The notes under the pieces: model-generated
Told to the model about the DNA's origin: nothing
The model's input: only the letters and a program-made list of their open reading frames with translations
The model's database searches: none
Program-made: the position numbers and the translations under genes
Shown: piece after piece, positions 54,347 through 63,131 of the stretch
Layout: the number at the start of each line of letters is the position of its first letter
How positions within the stretch are numbered: position 1 is the stretch's first letter
Origin: Marvania coccoides
Lineage: Eukaryota; Chlorophyta; Trebouxiophyceae; Chlorellales; Chlorellaceae
Direction: 5' to 3'
Length of the DNA: 64,000 nucleotides
Assembly: GCA_963854735.1 (NCBI GenBank)
Contig: OY978104.1
Coordinates: 1,178,001-1,242,000 of the forward strand

Positions 54347-56350
54347 TTAAAATTCAATGCCGTAGTCCTTGCGCAGAGCCACCGCCTGCAAAGCAACCAG
54401 GTCGTGGACTTTCTTTGAATCAACAGATTCCAATATCGCTGTTGCATTGCCCAACACACTGTCGATGCTCTTCACGAGATCAATTATTTTTTGTCTCATG
54501 GGCCCAACCAGCGTCGAGCGCCGATTCAAGATTCTGAGAATGTCGATTCCAGCGTTTGACACGCCAACATTTTCTCGATGAGAGCACAGTTCGCGTGGGC
54601 ATTTGAGACCAACAACCGATGCTGCTTGGGCCACCGTGTCGTTCTCATAGTTAAAAATTTTCACGGGGATGCCAACCATTTCTGCCTCGTAAAGAAACCC
54701 GAGGTAATCGAGGTGTTGCCGAAACCACGTGTTGTTGAGCATTTCAGAAAATGAAATATCACGCCCGTGGGGATATATGGGCGACGCCGCATTTTTTAGG
54801 ATTTGAATATATAGACTCTTCGCGAAATCCACAGGGCTCCGCATCCACACCCACAGCTCTACCGCAAAATACCTGGACAGCACGTTTAGCCTATACTTTA
54901 TCAGATCGCCAAAATCAAACCAATGATTGTAGATTCCCTCGTTGGACAGCAAAATTGTGTGTATGGGTGTGGACGAGTTGCGCGCCTCCTGCAAAAGGAC
55001 GCCGAGGTTCGAAAAAAATGGCGCTGAGTCATTGTTCGCGAGGGCGTGCAAGAGCCATTGATGGGGAGTCTTCTGCCCGGCATCCGTCGCTTTGCTGAAT
55101 AAAAAACCAAGAGAGGTCAGATTTTGGTATTGCGATTTCAGAAAGCGCTGCAGCGCCGAAGAGCCTGTTTTTGGCGTGCCGACATGAATCACCAAATTTA
55201 ACTTTTGGGATAGATCGCGTTTCAGGGATGATTTTGCAACAACGTTTGCCATTGTATCACCAAAGTCAGAGAGTGGTGGGACATTATTCGGGGAGACTCT
55301 CTTTATAGCGTATCTCTGGTTGAAACGTTCACGCAGCGTGCTCTTCAAAAAGCCCCCGAAAAAGCGGTACTCAGACGGGGAAGTGACGATGAGCTCGTTC
55401 GCCTTTCGTACAGCTGCGTCGACGACTGGAGTGCAATTGAGTGGGGCACTTAGATAGCCGAAGTTGTTAATCTCGCCATATTGAAGAACCTCTATAGGTC
55501 CGCGGGGATCGCTGGGCGGTTTGGGGGATTGCAATGGATACATCTGATGATTGCCCAATTGTTTCCAAGAAATGCCTTTTGAGCTTGCGACAGCGAGCGC
55601 AAATGCAAGGTCCTCACGGAAGTGGGGCGTTGTCGTGTTGAAACGGGCGTGCGACGCCAACCTGTCAGTCCAAAGCGACCACGAAGAGTGTAAAGAAGAT
55701 ACATACCTGCCAGGTATTATGTGCATGCTGCGCGTGGAGGCATTGTCAAATTTCGGAATTCGTTTCTCGACGGCATCAGCAATTATTTGTAGGTCAATAT
55801 CTGGGTACGGCATGAGCATTCTGATGAGATCATCAGTGTTTGAATATACATGTCCCCATGCTACAGTACGACCGACCGGCTGGAGAACCACAGAATCAAC
55901 GTCCAGGAGAATAACCCCACACGGCGGGTGTACTGCGAACGCACCCAGCTGACGCAGCTTCGTAAACTTTGATAATGCATCAACGCTACCACTCGATTTG
56001 AGAAAACGGTACTCCATTGAGTGCAGATACTCAACAAAGCTGGAGTCGACGTGGTCAGGAATCTGGACAAGAACGGCATTGCGAGGGTGTTTGGCTAGCA
56101 GTGACAAAGACTGTAACAAAAACTGTGCTTTATGGTAGTACTGAGGGGAAGCTCCCACGAAAAAGGATATGGTGTAGACGCAGGACAGCGTCGGAGCCAG
56201 ATCAAAAACGTGCAAACCTCCACGATTTCTAAGGAAATACAGAGTTAGAGAGCATGAAATAGTGACACATAAGAGACGTAAGCAAGTGGAATGGCGGGCG
56301 GAAAAGGAAGCACTCCTTGAAAATTTCGAACTCGAAAACAACATCAACAT
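54347..56350 (-). CDS. Bifunctional glycosyltransferase-sulfotransferase fusion, type II membrane protein
   Basis: A single exon of 667 aa from an ATG at 56350. Residues about 22-40 form a signal anchor. Residues about 55-340 look like a GT-A glycosyltransferase: an N-terminal strand (CVYTISFFVGAS), GVILLDVDSVVLQP with a DxD at 150-152, and an acceptor-side block FREDLAFALAVASS. Residues about 385-660 form a sulfotransferase: LNLVIHVGTPKTGSSALQRF carries the PAPS 5'-phosphosulfate loop at about 391-399, and LWVWMRSPVDFAKSLYIQ near 505 is the 3'-phosphate site. The single protein could add a sugar and sulfate it in the Golgi. I know of no standard family with this order, so the fusion deserves checking. 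The frame is intact over 2 kb and no intron signals interrupt it. Confidence 0.8.
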   Translation of the reverse strand: MLMLFSSSKFSRSASFSARHSTCLRLLCVTISCSLTLYFLRNRGGLHVFDLAPTLSCVYTISFFVGASPQYYHKAQFLLQSLSLLAKHPRNAVLVQIPDHVDSSFVEYLHSMEYRFLKSSGSVDALSKFTKLRQLGAFAVHPPCGVILLDVDSVVLQPVGRTVAWGHVYSNTDDLIRMLMPYPDIDLQIIADAVEKRIPKFDNASTRSMHIIPGRYVSSLHSSWSLWTDRLASHARFNTTTPHFREDLAFALAVASSKGISWKQLGNHQMYPLQSPKPPSDPRGPIEVLQYGEINNFGYLSAPLNCTPVVDAAVRKANELIVTSPSEYRFFGGFLKSTLRERFNQRYAIKRVSPNNVPPLSDFGDTMANVVAKSSLKRDLSQKLNLVIHVGTPKTGSSALQRFLKSQYQNLTSLGFLFSKATDAGQKTPHQWLLHALANNDSAPFFSNLGVLLQEARNSSTPIHTILLSNEGIYNHWFDFGDLIKYRLNVLSRYFAVELWVWMRSPVDFAKSLYIQILKNAASPIYPHGRDISFSEMLNNTWFRQHLDYLGFLYEAEMVGIPVKIFNYENDTVAQAASVVGLKCPRELCSHRENVGVSNAGIDILRILNRRSTLVGPMRQKIIDLVKSIDSVLGNATAILESVDSKKVHDLVALQAVALRKDYGIEF

Positions 56351-56846
56351 GGGAATGCTACAGCATCACCGAGTAACTCTACTGCAAACACCCTATTAAA
56401 GTCTTTGCCAAGCCAACGAAACGTTAATATATTTTTTATGAATTTCAATGTTGATATTTAATATGCCGTCCACAGCGGCACAGGCTTCTCACGACTGAAA
56501 TCAATCTTAATAAAATTTGCTTTTACGACATTATTTTAAGAACGAGGGGTTGCATATTATCGCATCGCAACCTTCTTTGACCGTCAAAGGATGTCGGACA
56601 TCCTCGCTCATGGGAGGATGTTTTTTTTTTTCACACGGCGTTTTTTACGTATTTTTCTTCTTGATTAGGCATGTTTAATCGATGCTGAAATGAGAGTTGC
56701 TTGAGATGGAATGCTGGAACTTGACAGAGTCCGTCGAGGACCTGCTGGGCTTGCGGTCGTGTGCCCGCATCTCGACGCCTATTTTCATTTAAAAACAGTT
56801 GATCACATGTGCCATTGAAACAGAAAGCGTGAAGGTATACTGCGAC
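56351..56846. other. Divergent intergenic region between two sulfotransferase genes
   Basis: About 500 bp between outward-pointing genes; it presumably contains both promoters. An imperfect inverted repeat (TGACCGTCAAAGGATGTC and the following GGACATCC) lies near 56578-56605. Confidence 0.4.
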
Positions 56847-57917
56847 ATGGCCCAGCAAACTCTGCGCTGTGGATGGATGGCTGACACCGTTCCATTTTCA
56901 ACATTGTTTTTGGCAACAATGGCGCTCGCATTTTGCTTCGGGGCTCTTTTCCATAGCCCCGCATTGGATTTCTTCAGCTTACGGTATATGCTTTCTTCCA
57001 ATGCACCGAACGTAGCGTCGCCATCAATTCCATGCCTTGTCGGCAACAGTGCATCTGTATACTTTGACATGCCGTCGGATACTGTTCATCCGTGGCCGAC
57101 AAAAAACAGTTCTGTTGTATTTCATAGCAATTTTAGCATCAAATTGGAGTCGGCAGCAGGCACGGCCATGCTCTCTGGTTTTCCGAAAACTGGCACGAGC
57201 CTATTACATTATTTCGTTTATGAGACCATTCTTGCCCATTACGAGCTACCCTTTCACATTACTCCCACAAACATACATTTAACTTTCTTGTGCCTAAAGC
57301 AGCAACTGTACTTGCTCCATCCGGACTTCGAGCTTGCTGTTGCAACGCTTCCTCCTTTTACGCATTTCCCAGAGCCCGGCTGTTCTCCATCGAATAGGCG
57401 TGCGCTGTGTGGAAGAAAAGTCATTTTCACATTTCGAGGCCTTCCTGCCACGCTGCGATCATTTTGTAAATTTGAATATGGTGCAAGATGCAACGTCACG
57501 AACCATTTACGCAGAGCCGACGAATTCGTTCAATACTATCGCAATATTAGTACTTTACGTTCTCAAACCACAGCATTTGGTGTTGAATATGAAGTCTTTG
57601 AGGCCGGGTTACGCAAATTGGGCGATCAAAAGAGCCTCGAATATTTCTCATTGTTGAACTACGCCCGTCGGATTGTCGATTTCCTGGGGTGGCATTCTGT
57701 GTCGAATGCCACCATTATCGCTGCCTTGGAAAAGTGTCAAATGCACGTCATGCAACGCATTGAAGCGCGTGTCAGGCCTCTTATTGACGAATTCAAGCCA
57801 AAGGTTGCCACCCGATATACGAACGTCGTTAACGACGCTTTGTCCCCTGAAGACCTTTTGTCATTAAAACAGAAAGAGCAACTTTCACGCAGCATGGTCA
57901 TGCCATTGGCATTGTAG
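56847..57917 (+). CDS. Carbohydrate-type sulfotransferase, type II membrane protein
   Basis: A single exon of 356 aa from the ATG at 56847 (MAQQTLRCGW). A transmembrane anchor (TLFLATMALAFCFGALF) precedes the luminal domain. MLSGFPKTGTSLLHYF is the PAPS 5'-phosphosulfate-binding loop, with the catalytic Lys-Thr-Gly-Thr. VIFTFRGLPATLRSFCKFEYG lies where the 3'-phosphate motif is expected, but the usual Arg-x-Pro is altered to Arg-Gly-Leu-Pro, so activity needs proof. Cys pairs and N-glycosylation sites fit a Golgi enzyme. The probable role is 3'-phosphoadenylylsulfate-dependent sulfation of a glycan. Confidence 0.82.
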   Translation: MAQQTLRCGWMADTVPFSTLFLATMALAFCFGALFHSPALDFFSLRYMLSSNAPNVASPSIPCLVGNSASVYFDMPSDTVHPWPTKNSSVVFHSNFSIKLESAAGTAMLSGFPKTGTSLLHYFVYETILAHYELPFHITPTNIHLTFLCLKQQLYLLHPDFELAVATLPPFTHFPEPGCSPSNRRALCGRKVIFTFRGLPATLRSFCKFEYGARCNVTNHLRRADEFVQYYRNISTLRSQTTAFGVEYEVFEAGLRKLGDQKSLEYFSLLNYARRIVDFLGWHSVSNATIIAALEKCQMHVMQRIEARVRPLIDEFKPKVATRYTNVVNDALSPEDLLSLKQKEQLSRSMVMPLAL

Positions 57918-57964
57918 AATAATTGAGGGGGGGGGGAAAGAATGGAGTTCTTGTTATATTCATT

Positions 57965-58577
57965 TGAGCCGGCCGCTGCCGCGCTGTTGCCGATGCTCGC
58001 GACGATATGTGGCGCGAAGGGGTCAAGGTGGCGGGCTGGATGCGTCTCGAACTGGTGCTCATCGAGAACGTCCCCGGATTCGCGACAAAAGATGGCGGGA
58101 AGCACCTCGACGAGCTGCTGGACGCCATGGCGGCGCACGGGTACTCCTGCTCCCACAAACGCCTGAGCGCGGCAGATTTCGGGGTGCCGCAGAACCGCAA
58201 GCGCCTCATCACGGCATTCGCCATGGACGGGGCGGAGTTCGGCTTCCCCGAGCCCTGCCCGCAGCGCCTCCCCGCCCTGCCGCTGATCAGCGTGCTCCAG
58301 CCCCGCGCCGACGTGCCTGCCATCTGCTGGATGCCGCCTGCGAAGCGGGATTGGTATCTCGATAGACGAGAAACTGTCGGGAAGGCCTACGTGGGAGTGA
58401 TCGACCCTGCAAAGGATACCCAGAAAATTTCCAACACCCTTAGAGCTGGCTACTTCAAAAGCCGCTTTGCCGAGTGCCTGGTCCACTACGCCAGCGAGGA
58501 TGGGAGAGTGCGAGGCCTGACGCCCATCGAGGCCAGGCACCTGCAGAGTTTTCCTGACGATTATGTGGTGAAGAAAA
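57965..58577 (+). pseudogene. Fragment of a C5-cytosine DNA methyltransferase
   Basis: A GC-rich open stretch encodes the second half of a C5 methyltransferase: LVLIENVPGF (motif VI, ENV), ADFGVPQNRKRLI (motif VIII, QxRxR), and RGLTPIEARHLQSFPDDY (motif IX). The SAM-binding motif I, the catalytic PCQ motif IV and the C-terminal motif X are missing. It begins about 50 bp after the sulfotransferase stop, just past a G run, and is cut at 58577 by a piece of the glycosyltransferase gene found at 59933-61120. No intron or start codon accounts for the missing parts, so it is a relic of a larger gene moved here. Confidence 0.8.
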
Positions 58578-58813
58578 TTAGGCCAGAAGTGAGCAAATTG
58601 CACTCCTTCTGAACTTTTTCTTTTCCGAAGATACGTCATGATTTCAACATCACGCATTGCTTGTTCAAATGTAAAATTCGATAAGAAAAACATGTCAGAG
58701 TTGAAAAAAACGACAGTGTCATCTGGGCGGAGAAATCTGCCATTTAACAGCAACCTTTCGTTTCCGTCAACACTTTAGAATGATATATGTTGGATCTATC
58801 TTCTTTGACGTGT
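58575..58813 (-). pseudogene. Duplicated internal fragment of the DxD glycosyltransferase gene
   Basis: About 239 bp matching 60416-60665 with few differences. It includes the DxD region, but the copy reads FFNSDM where the intact gene reads FFDSDM, and a 2-bp deletion near 58751 breaks the frame. The junctions on both sides fall inside coding sequence. Confidence 0.88.
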
Positions 58814-58879
58814 ATAGCTTATTGGGCATATGAAAACGCATGCACTGTTTATACATTTAAGAATAACTTACAAAACAAT

Positions 58880-59262
58880 AGACTCGACTCTCCACGGGGC
58901 GTCCAGCAGCACCCGGTCAAACAGCTCCTCAGCGGCGCTGGCTGCTGCATTGACGCAGTACCGCCGGGCTTCAGCGGCCACGCGAGGGATTCTCCCGGCT
59001 GCGGACCCAACATGGCCACCACCAGCGCAGCAGCCGCATCCTGAACCTGGGCTTTGCCTGAAGACACCATGCTGGTGAAAAGCACCGCCTGCATGCCCTA
59101 CCTGACCACTATGAACTCAGAAGGAATTTGAAAGGTGGATGGCGCCACAGAGAGGGGATTGGCGGAGGGCTCGTCGCTCTCCAGCGCGCTGAGCTCCTGA
59201 CACACGGCGACGGTGGTCCATGCCCGGGGCAAGCCGCAGCGAGAACCCTGGCCGCCTGTTTT
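58880..59262 (-). pseudogene. Fragment of an NSUN/RsmB-type RNA m5C methyltransferase
   Basis: On the minus strand, AQVQDAAAALVVAMLGPQPGE resembles the VQD-x-A-S-x-L...PGE lead to the SAM site of NOL1/NOP2/Sun proteins. A frame change later, EELFDRVLLDAPW resembles the FDRVLLDAPCSG motif IV, with the catalytic Cys replaced by Trp. The CAAPGG motif I is missing between them. An upstream segment near 59100-59250 may be an earlier exon with a GTAGGG donor. The lesions indicate a relic. Confidence 0.55.
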
Positions 59263-59357
59263 GATGGGGTTTGAAGAAAATGGAGGGGGAGGGGATTAGA
59301 ATGAAAGGAGCTGAGAGGCTATTAGAGATCTTTGGTTTGCTCTAAAGTCACTCTACT

Positions 59358-59533
59358 CTGGGTTCAGCAAGTTTCAGAACAACGTCAAAGATGCTGCACA
59401 AGATTCGGGGCGCCGTTGGATTGATATCAATTATGAACAGTACTCATCTCGCAGCGGTTTGCTGGACACTATTTCTGAGCTGCTGTCGTTCCTGGGCTTG
59501 GGCACCACACTGTGGTTAAACTCCCTAGCTTAA
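59358..59533 (+). pseudogene. Possible sulfotransferase C-terminal relic
   Basis: An open frame reads RWIDINYEQYSSRSGLLDTI followed by SELLSFLGLGT, like the end of a sulfotransferase domain (Tyr-Glu acceptor loop then LL-FLG helix), and stops near 59533. There is no catalytic part nearby. Weak evidence from one short match. Confidence 0.25.
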
Positions 59534-59695
59534 GTCTAGCTTAACTTTAGCTTATCTTTGGCTTATCTCTGGCTTACCCATGGCTTAAGTCTAGCTTAAA
59601 TGATACCATAAGCCTAGGCTTATCTTTTTGTAAGCCAAAGATAAGCCTTGGCTTATCTTTCAGTGATATAAGCCAAAGATAAGCTGGCCAGGAAC
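59522..59695. repeat. Cluster of imperfect direct and inverted repeats
   Basis: The unit GGCTTATCTTTGGCTTA and shorter TAGCTTA units occur several times in both orientations (for example TAAGCCAAAGATAAGCC at 59630 and its inverse near 59650). The cluster can fold into a long hairpin. It marks the end of the fragment patch. Confidence 0.75.
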
Positions 59696-59932
59696 AGCGA
59701 GCAAGTGGCCAACCTCGCCATGCGTTTAGAATCGCCCCCAACTGACACATTTTCGCGGCACCACCCCATTTCGCTTTTGCATGCTGGCCATGCGCATGCC
59801 AATAAAACCGAGTAGCCGCATGCCTGCGATTCTCTAAAAGGATGCAGCGTGCATGCTTGGCACCTCCATGGTGGGGGTTACTCTCCTTTTGTTGTGCCTT
59901 AAGCAACGGCAGCAGTGGCTATTTTTGTTATC

Positions 59933-61120
59933 TTACAATAAGGTATTTTCTTGAAGCTTGGCAACAATTTCGAGAAAAATGGCTTGTTGTCTCGCCCGGA
60001 ATATGGGTTCAGGGCATCTCAGTCGATTGCCGCCTCCGCCTCGAAGGTGGTACACTGCCATTGATTCATGATTAGGAACGGTCAACGATTCAGGGTTGAG
60101 GCAAATTTCTGAGCCTGGCTCTGCCTGCGGATAGTTGCACTGCTCTTGTTGAAATGCAGTAACTGCGTTCGTAAAATTGGCAATGTCCACAACAAAATCA
60201 AAACTAAATACTCTTGGAACGGTTTGGTTGCTGTGTTTTGGCGCACAATACAGATTGATGGCGTTCCGCACTTTAAGGTTGAAACTTTCATCCAACAACT
60301 TTGCTGTGCAGCCCCCTGTATCCATCACCGTTGCGCCGCGGTAACCAATGCATAAGTCAAAATCTATGGAAGCCAGAAATTCAAATGGATCACGCTGGTG
60401 CGCGAGGTTGATCGCGAGGAAATTAGGCCAGAAGTGAGCAAATTGCACTCCTTCTGAACTTTTTCTTTTCCGAAGATACGTCATGATTTCAACATCATGC
60501 ATTGCTTGTTCAAATATAAAATTCGATAAGAAAAACATGTCAGAGTCGAAAAAAACGACAGTGTCATCTGGGCGGAGAAATCTGCCATTTAACAGCACAC
60601 CTTTCGTTTCCGTCAACACTTTAGAATGATATATGTTGGATCTATCTTCTTTGGCGTGTATAGCTATATGCACCAATCCAAGTTCCTTCGCTACGGCCTG
60701 GACTGCATTTCTGTTGCCCGAGTCCAACGCTGCATTGATTATGAAATACTCAACTGGGTCCTCAACAAACCCGTAAACACTAGCAACATGCGGGGCTATC
60801 ATCTCAGGAAATTTTATCCAACAAACAATAAAAACCACCCTGCCTTTGCTCCTTATAAATGGCCCATTCTGCTGAGACTGTTTCTTCTTAATGCTCTTAA
60901 TCAATACATGAAGGTCCGATGCAGAAAGGGATGAACCTAAAGATTGTTGGCTATCGTGAAAGTACGTTAGTGCGGTCAATGTGCTGGGGTAGTCGGCAGA
61001 CGTGAGAACTGCCGGGATGAAAAAACGCAAGCTGGCTGCATGTCTCTGAAAGGATCTAGCGGCTGCATACATGCAAATGCATAGAATCAAAACAACAATG
61101 CACCGTCTCGGTTTTCGCAT
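59933..61120 (-). CDS. DxD-type glycosyltransferase, type II membrane protein
   Basis: A single exon of 395 aa from the ATG at 61120 (MRKPRRC). A basic tip and a transmembrane segment (IVVLILCICMYAAA) precede the luminal GT-A-like domain. GRVVFIVCWIKFP starts the fold, DDTVVFFDSDMFFLSN holds the DxD motif at about residue 193, and FDLCIGYRGATVMDTGG and LRGGGGNRLRC follow. I cannot assign a CAZy family with confidence. An internal fragment of this gene, with the first Asp of the DxD changed to Asn, is duplicated at 58575-58813. It faces the repeats and MITE near 62 kb. Confidence 0.72.
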   Translation of the reverse strand: MRKPRRCIVVLILCICMYAAARSFQRHAASLRFFIPAVLTSADYPSTLTALTYFHDSQQSLGSSLSASDLHVLIKSIKKKQSQQNGPFIRSKGRVVFIVCWIKFPEMIAPHVASVYGFVEDPVEYFIINAALDSGNRNAVQAVAKELGLVHIAIHAKEDRSNIYHSKVLTETKGVLLNGRFLRPDDTVVFFDSDMFFLSNFIFEQAMHDVEIMTYLRKRKSSEGVQFAHFWPNFLAINLAHQRDPFEFLASIDFDLCIGYRGATVMDTGGCTAKLLDESFNLKVRNAINLYCAPKHSNQTVPRVFSFDFVVDIANFTNAVTAFQQEQCNYPQAEPGSEICLNPESLTVPNHESMAVYHLRGGGGNRLRCPEPIFRARQQAIFLEIVAKLQENTLL

Positions 61121-61799
61121 CGGGTGAACTGCCAGTCTTTTTTAGCAAGAACACACAGATGACGAGAAGGGTGGGGCATTGCCAACATGAAAAAAAAAAA
61201 ACGCAAGCATCAGGCATACGTTGTCGTTGACTCTATAATTCAAATTTGGATAGAAAACGCTACGGAGAATGCGAAAAACTCGTATTCTGGAACAAAAACC
61301 AATATTGAAAATCGATACAAATATAATGAAAAATACAGAAACCAATAGTACTATCTAAGCTAGAAAAAAATGCCATTTTAATTAAAAATAAATAAATCCG
61401 AGATTTGGAAAGAAAGCCTCTGCGTCATCAAGCTGCAGCGCTGTGGGGTGACACAGCCTCCCCCCGTCACCCGAATATTGGAGCCCCAATTTATTTCTTG
61501 CACATGTGCTAACTGATTTTCGAGCGTAGATTGTGAATATCCAATCAAAAAATCGATTACAGGCTCTATTTTCCGGGGTTCCGGGGCCGGTTTGCGTGCC
61601 TAACAACCCGCCACTTCACTTTTTTTTCAAAATGGAATAAGCATCCATTTTCCTTTTTCCTTCACCGCCTTTTCTTCTAAATACACGGAGATGTGAAAAT
61701 TTCTGGACCAATTTTAATATTTCAACATAAATTTGCTTCGGCAACACCACCATCTTATTATATAAAAATGAATTCATTAGGATGTGGTACTCAGTGCGT
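61121..61799. other. Spacer, no gene seen
   Basis: AT-rich, with short A runs near 61190. No supported gene. Confidence 0.4.
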
Positions 61800-61935
61800 C
61801 CTGGACGATCGAACCAGCAAGTAGAGACAGGCGCCTGCTGCGGGCGTCCTCCCCCTGTGGGTCTCTTTTTTTTTCTTAAACAAGATGAGCTTAATTATCT
61901 TCGGAGTACACTGGGCATATACATATGAAAAAATA
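61800..61935 (+). repeat. Dispersed repeat R2, copy 3
   Basis: It carries GGGCGTCCTCCCCCTG, the GGGTCTC block, AGCTTAATTATCTTCGG and the terminal ATATGAAAAAAT. It forms an inverted pair with copy 4 immediately downstream. Confidence 0.75.
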
Positions 61936-61994
61936 TAAACAAATCTTCGAAGGAGGCACAATTGTAAAGGCCCCAATATTGAATTTTCGTATGC

Positions 61995-62088
61995 TTAATA
62001 TGCACTGAGGATAATTAAGCTCGTCTTATTTCTCGACAAAAATAAAATTTAAGAAACCCCAGAGAGAGGACGCCTGTAGTTGGTGTTG
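61995..62088 (-). repeat. Dispersed repeat R2, copy 4 (shortened)
   Basis: Reverse orientation: GAGGATAATTAAGCTCG, then AAGAAACCCCAGAG and GAGGACGCCT. With copy 3 it makes a palindrome with a spacer of about 60 bp. Confidence 0.75.
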
Positions 62089-62124
62089 ATATATAAAAAA
62101 TGGTCCAGAAATGTTGCTGTGTCG

Positions 62125-62230
62125 TACGCCCCCAAGAACTGAGGTTGATATGGCGGGTGGAAGGGGCACTCGCCTTACCGTGGCGGGGTGACACGTCGCC
62201 TTGTAGTGACCGTTACAACCATTTGAAAAA
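62125..62230 (-). repeat. Dispersed repeat R1, copy 4
   Basis: Matches the reverse complement of 4308-4450 (CGTACGCCCCCA, CTGAGGTTGAT, GGCGGGGTGA, GTTACAACCAT). It adjoins R2, as at 3.4-3.8 kb. Confidence 0.75.
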
Positions 62231-62320
62231 CTGTAGACCTGTACACTCCCCGGTGTTTGTAGAAGAAAAAGTAAAAGTGAAAATGGCTGCTTCCCTGTAA
62301 AACAGAAGAGCGGGCTGTTA

Positions 62321-62894
62321 GGCCGACTAAACTAGATTCCCGGTTCAGGCTAACATTTTTCCCAGCGAGGTTGGGGGGGGGGGGGGATTTTCGTTCGTTA
62401 GTTATACTTCGTCAAGCTGCTGAGAACCCCCTAACTGAACGTTTAAGTGCTCTGGACACCTGCTACGTGTATATATGCAGATATAATTTATAAAAAATAC
62501 TTTAAAATAAAATTCGAGTCACAAGAGACTATTTTTGATACCGCGGCCACCCTTCACTCACTCTCCTCACTCAGCTCCTTATCAATCTCCTCCTCATCAG
62601 TCTCCTCCTCGCTTGCTACAGGCCCTGTTTCCTTGTAAATTTCCTTGACACCGCGGTGCACCGTCAAAATTGGCGACCTGAACCCAATCCATTTGAAAAT
62701 ATGCACCCTGTGGGCACTTCCTCGCTTGTTTCGAGCTGGATAAAGGCTGTATTCCTTGGATTTACAGGAATTAGAGTCTCACAGGGCTCAGAAAGGCCAA
62801 AATTCAATGTGGGCGATTTTGACGAACGAAACCCGTTTTTTTATTTTGAAGGGGGGGGGGGGTAGCCTGAACCGGGAATCTAGTTTAGTCGGCC
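62321..62894 (-). mobile_element. Harbinger-like MITE, copy 2 (intact ends)
   Basis: 574 bp flanked on both sides by TTA (62318-62320 and 62895-62897). Terminal inverted repeats of about 30 bp begin GGCCGACTAAACTAGATTCC. A 3-bp TWA target duplication and GG-starting ends are typical of PIF/Harbinger elements. On the minus strand the interior contains an open frame whose last about 50 residues end EEETDEEEIDKELSEESE, matching copy 1 with a few substitutions. No transposase domain is recognisable, so it is non-autonomous. Confidence 0.88.
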
Positions 62895-63131
62895 TTAGGC
62901 ACGTCCAGGAAATGGGGGGGAGTTTCTGGACAATATGTGCCGCCGTGAAAATCCTTATATGCTGGCAAAAAACGAGCGCGCGGTTTTTACCAAGAACCTC
63001 AAAATATGCGAAGCAGGAGGAAAACTTTATACTTTATATTTGGAAACCAACACTAAAATGAGAAATATTGAAATAGGTTCAGGAATAGTTAAATAAAGTA
63101 ACAAAATAAGAAGAAATACAGCAATGCCACT

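Noticed and set aside
57737..58753. A 338-codon minus-strand open frame through the fragment patch
   Set aside because: It chains the duplicated glycosyltransferase piece to the antisense of the DNA methyltransferase fragment and of the sulfotransferase 3' end. It is not one protein.
61142..61606. Two small minus-strand open frames upstream of the DxD glycosyltransferase
   Set aside because: AT-rich sequence without domain, signal or splice support.
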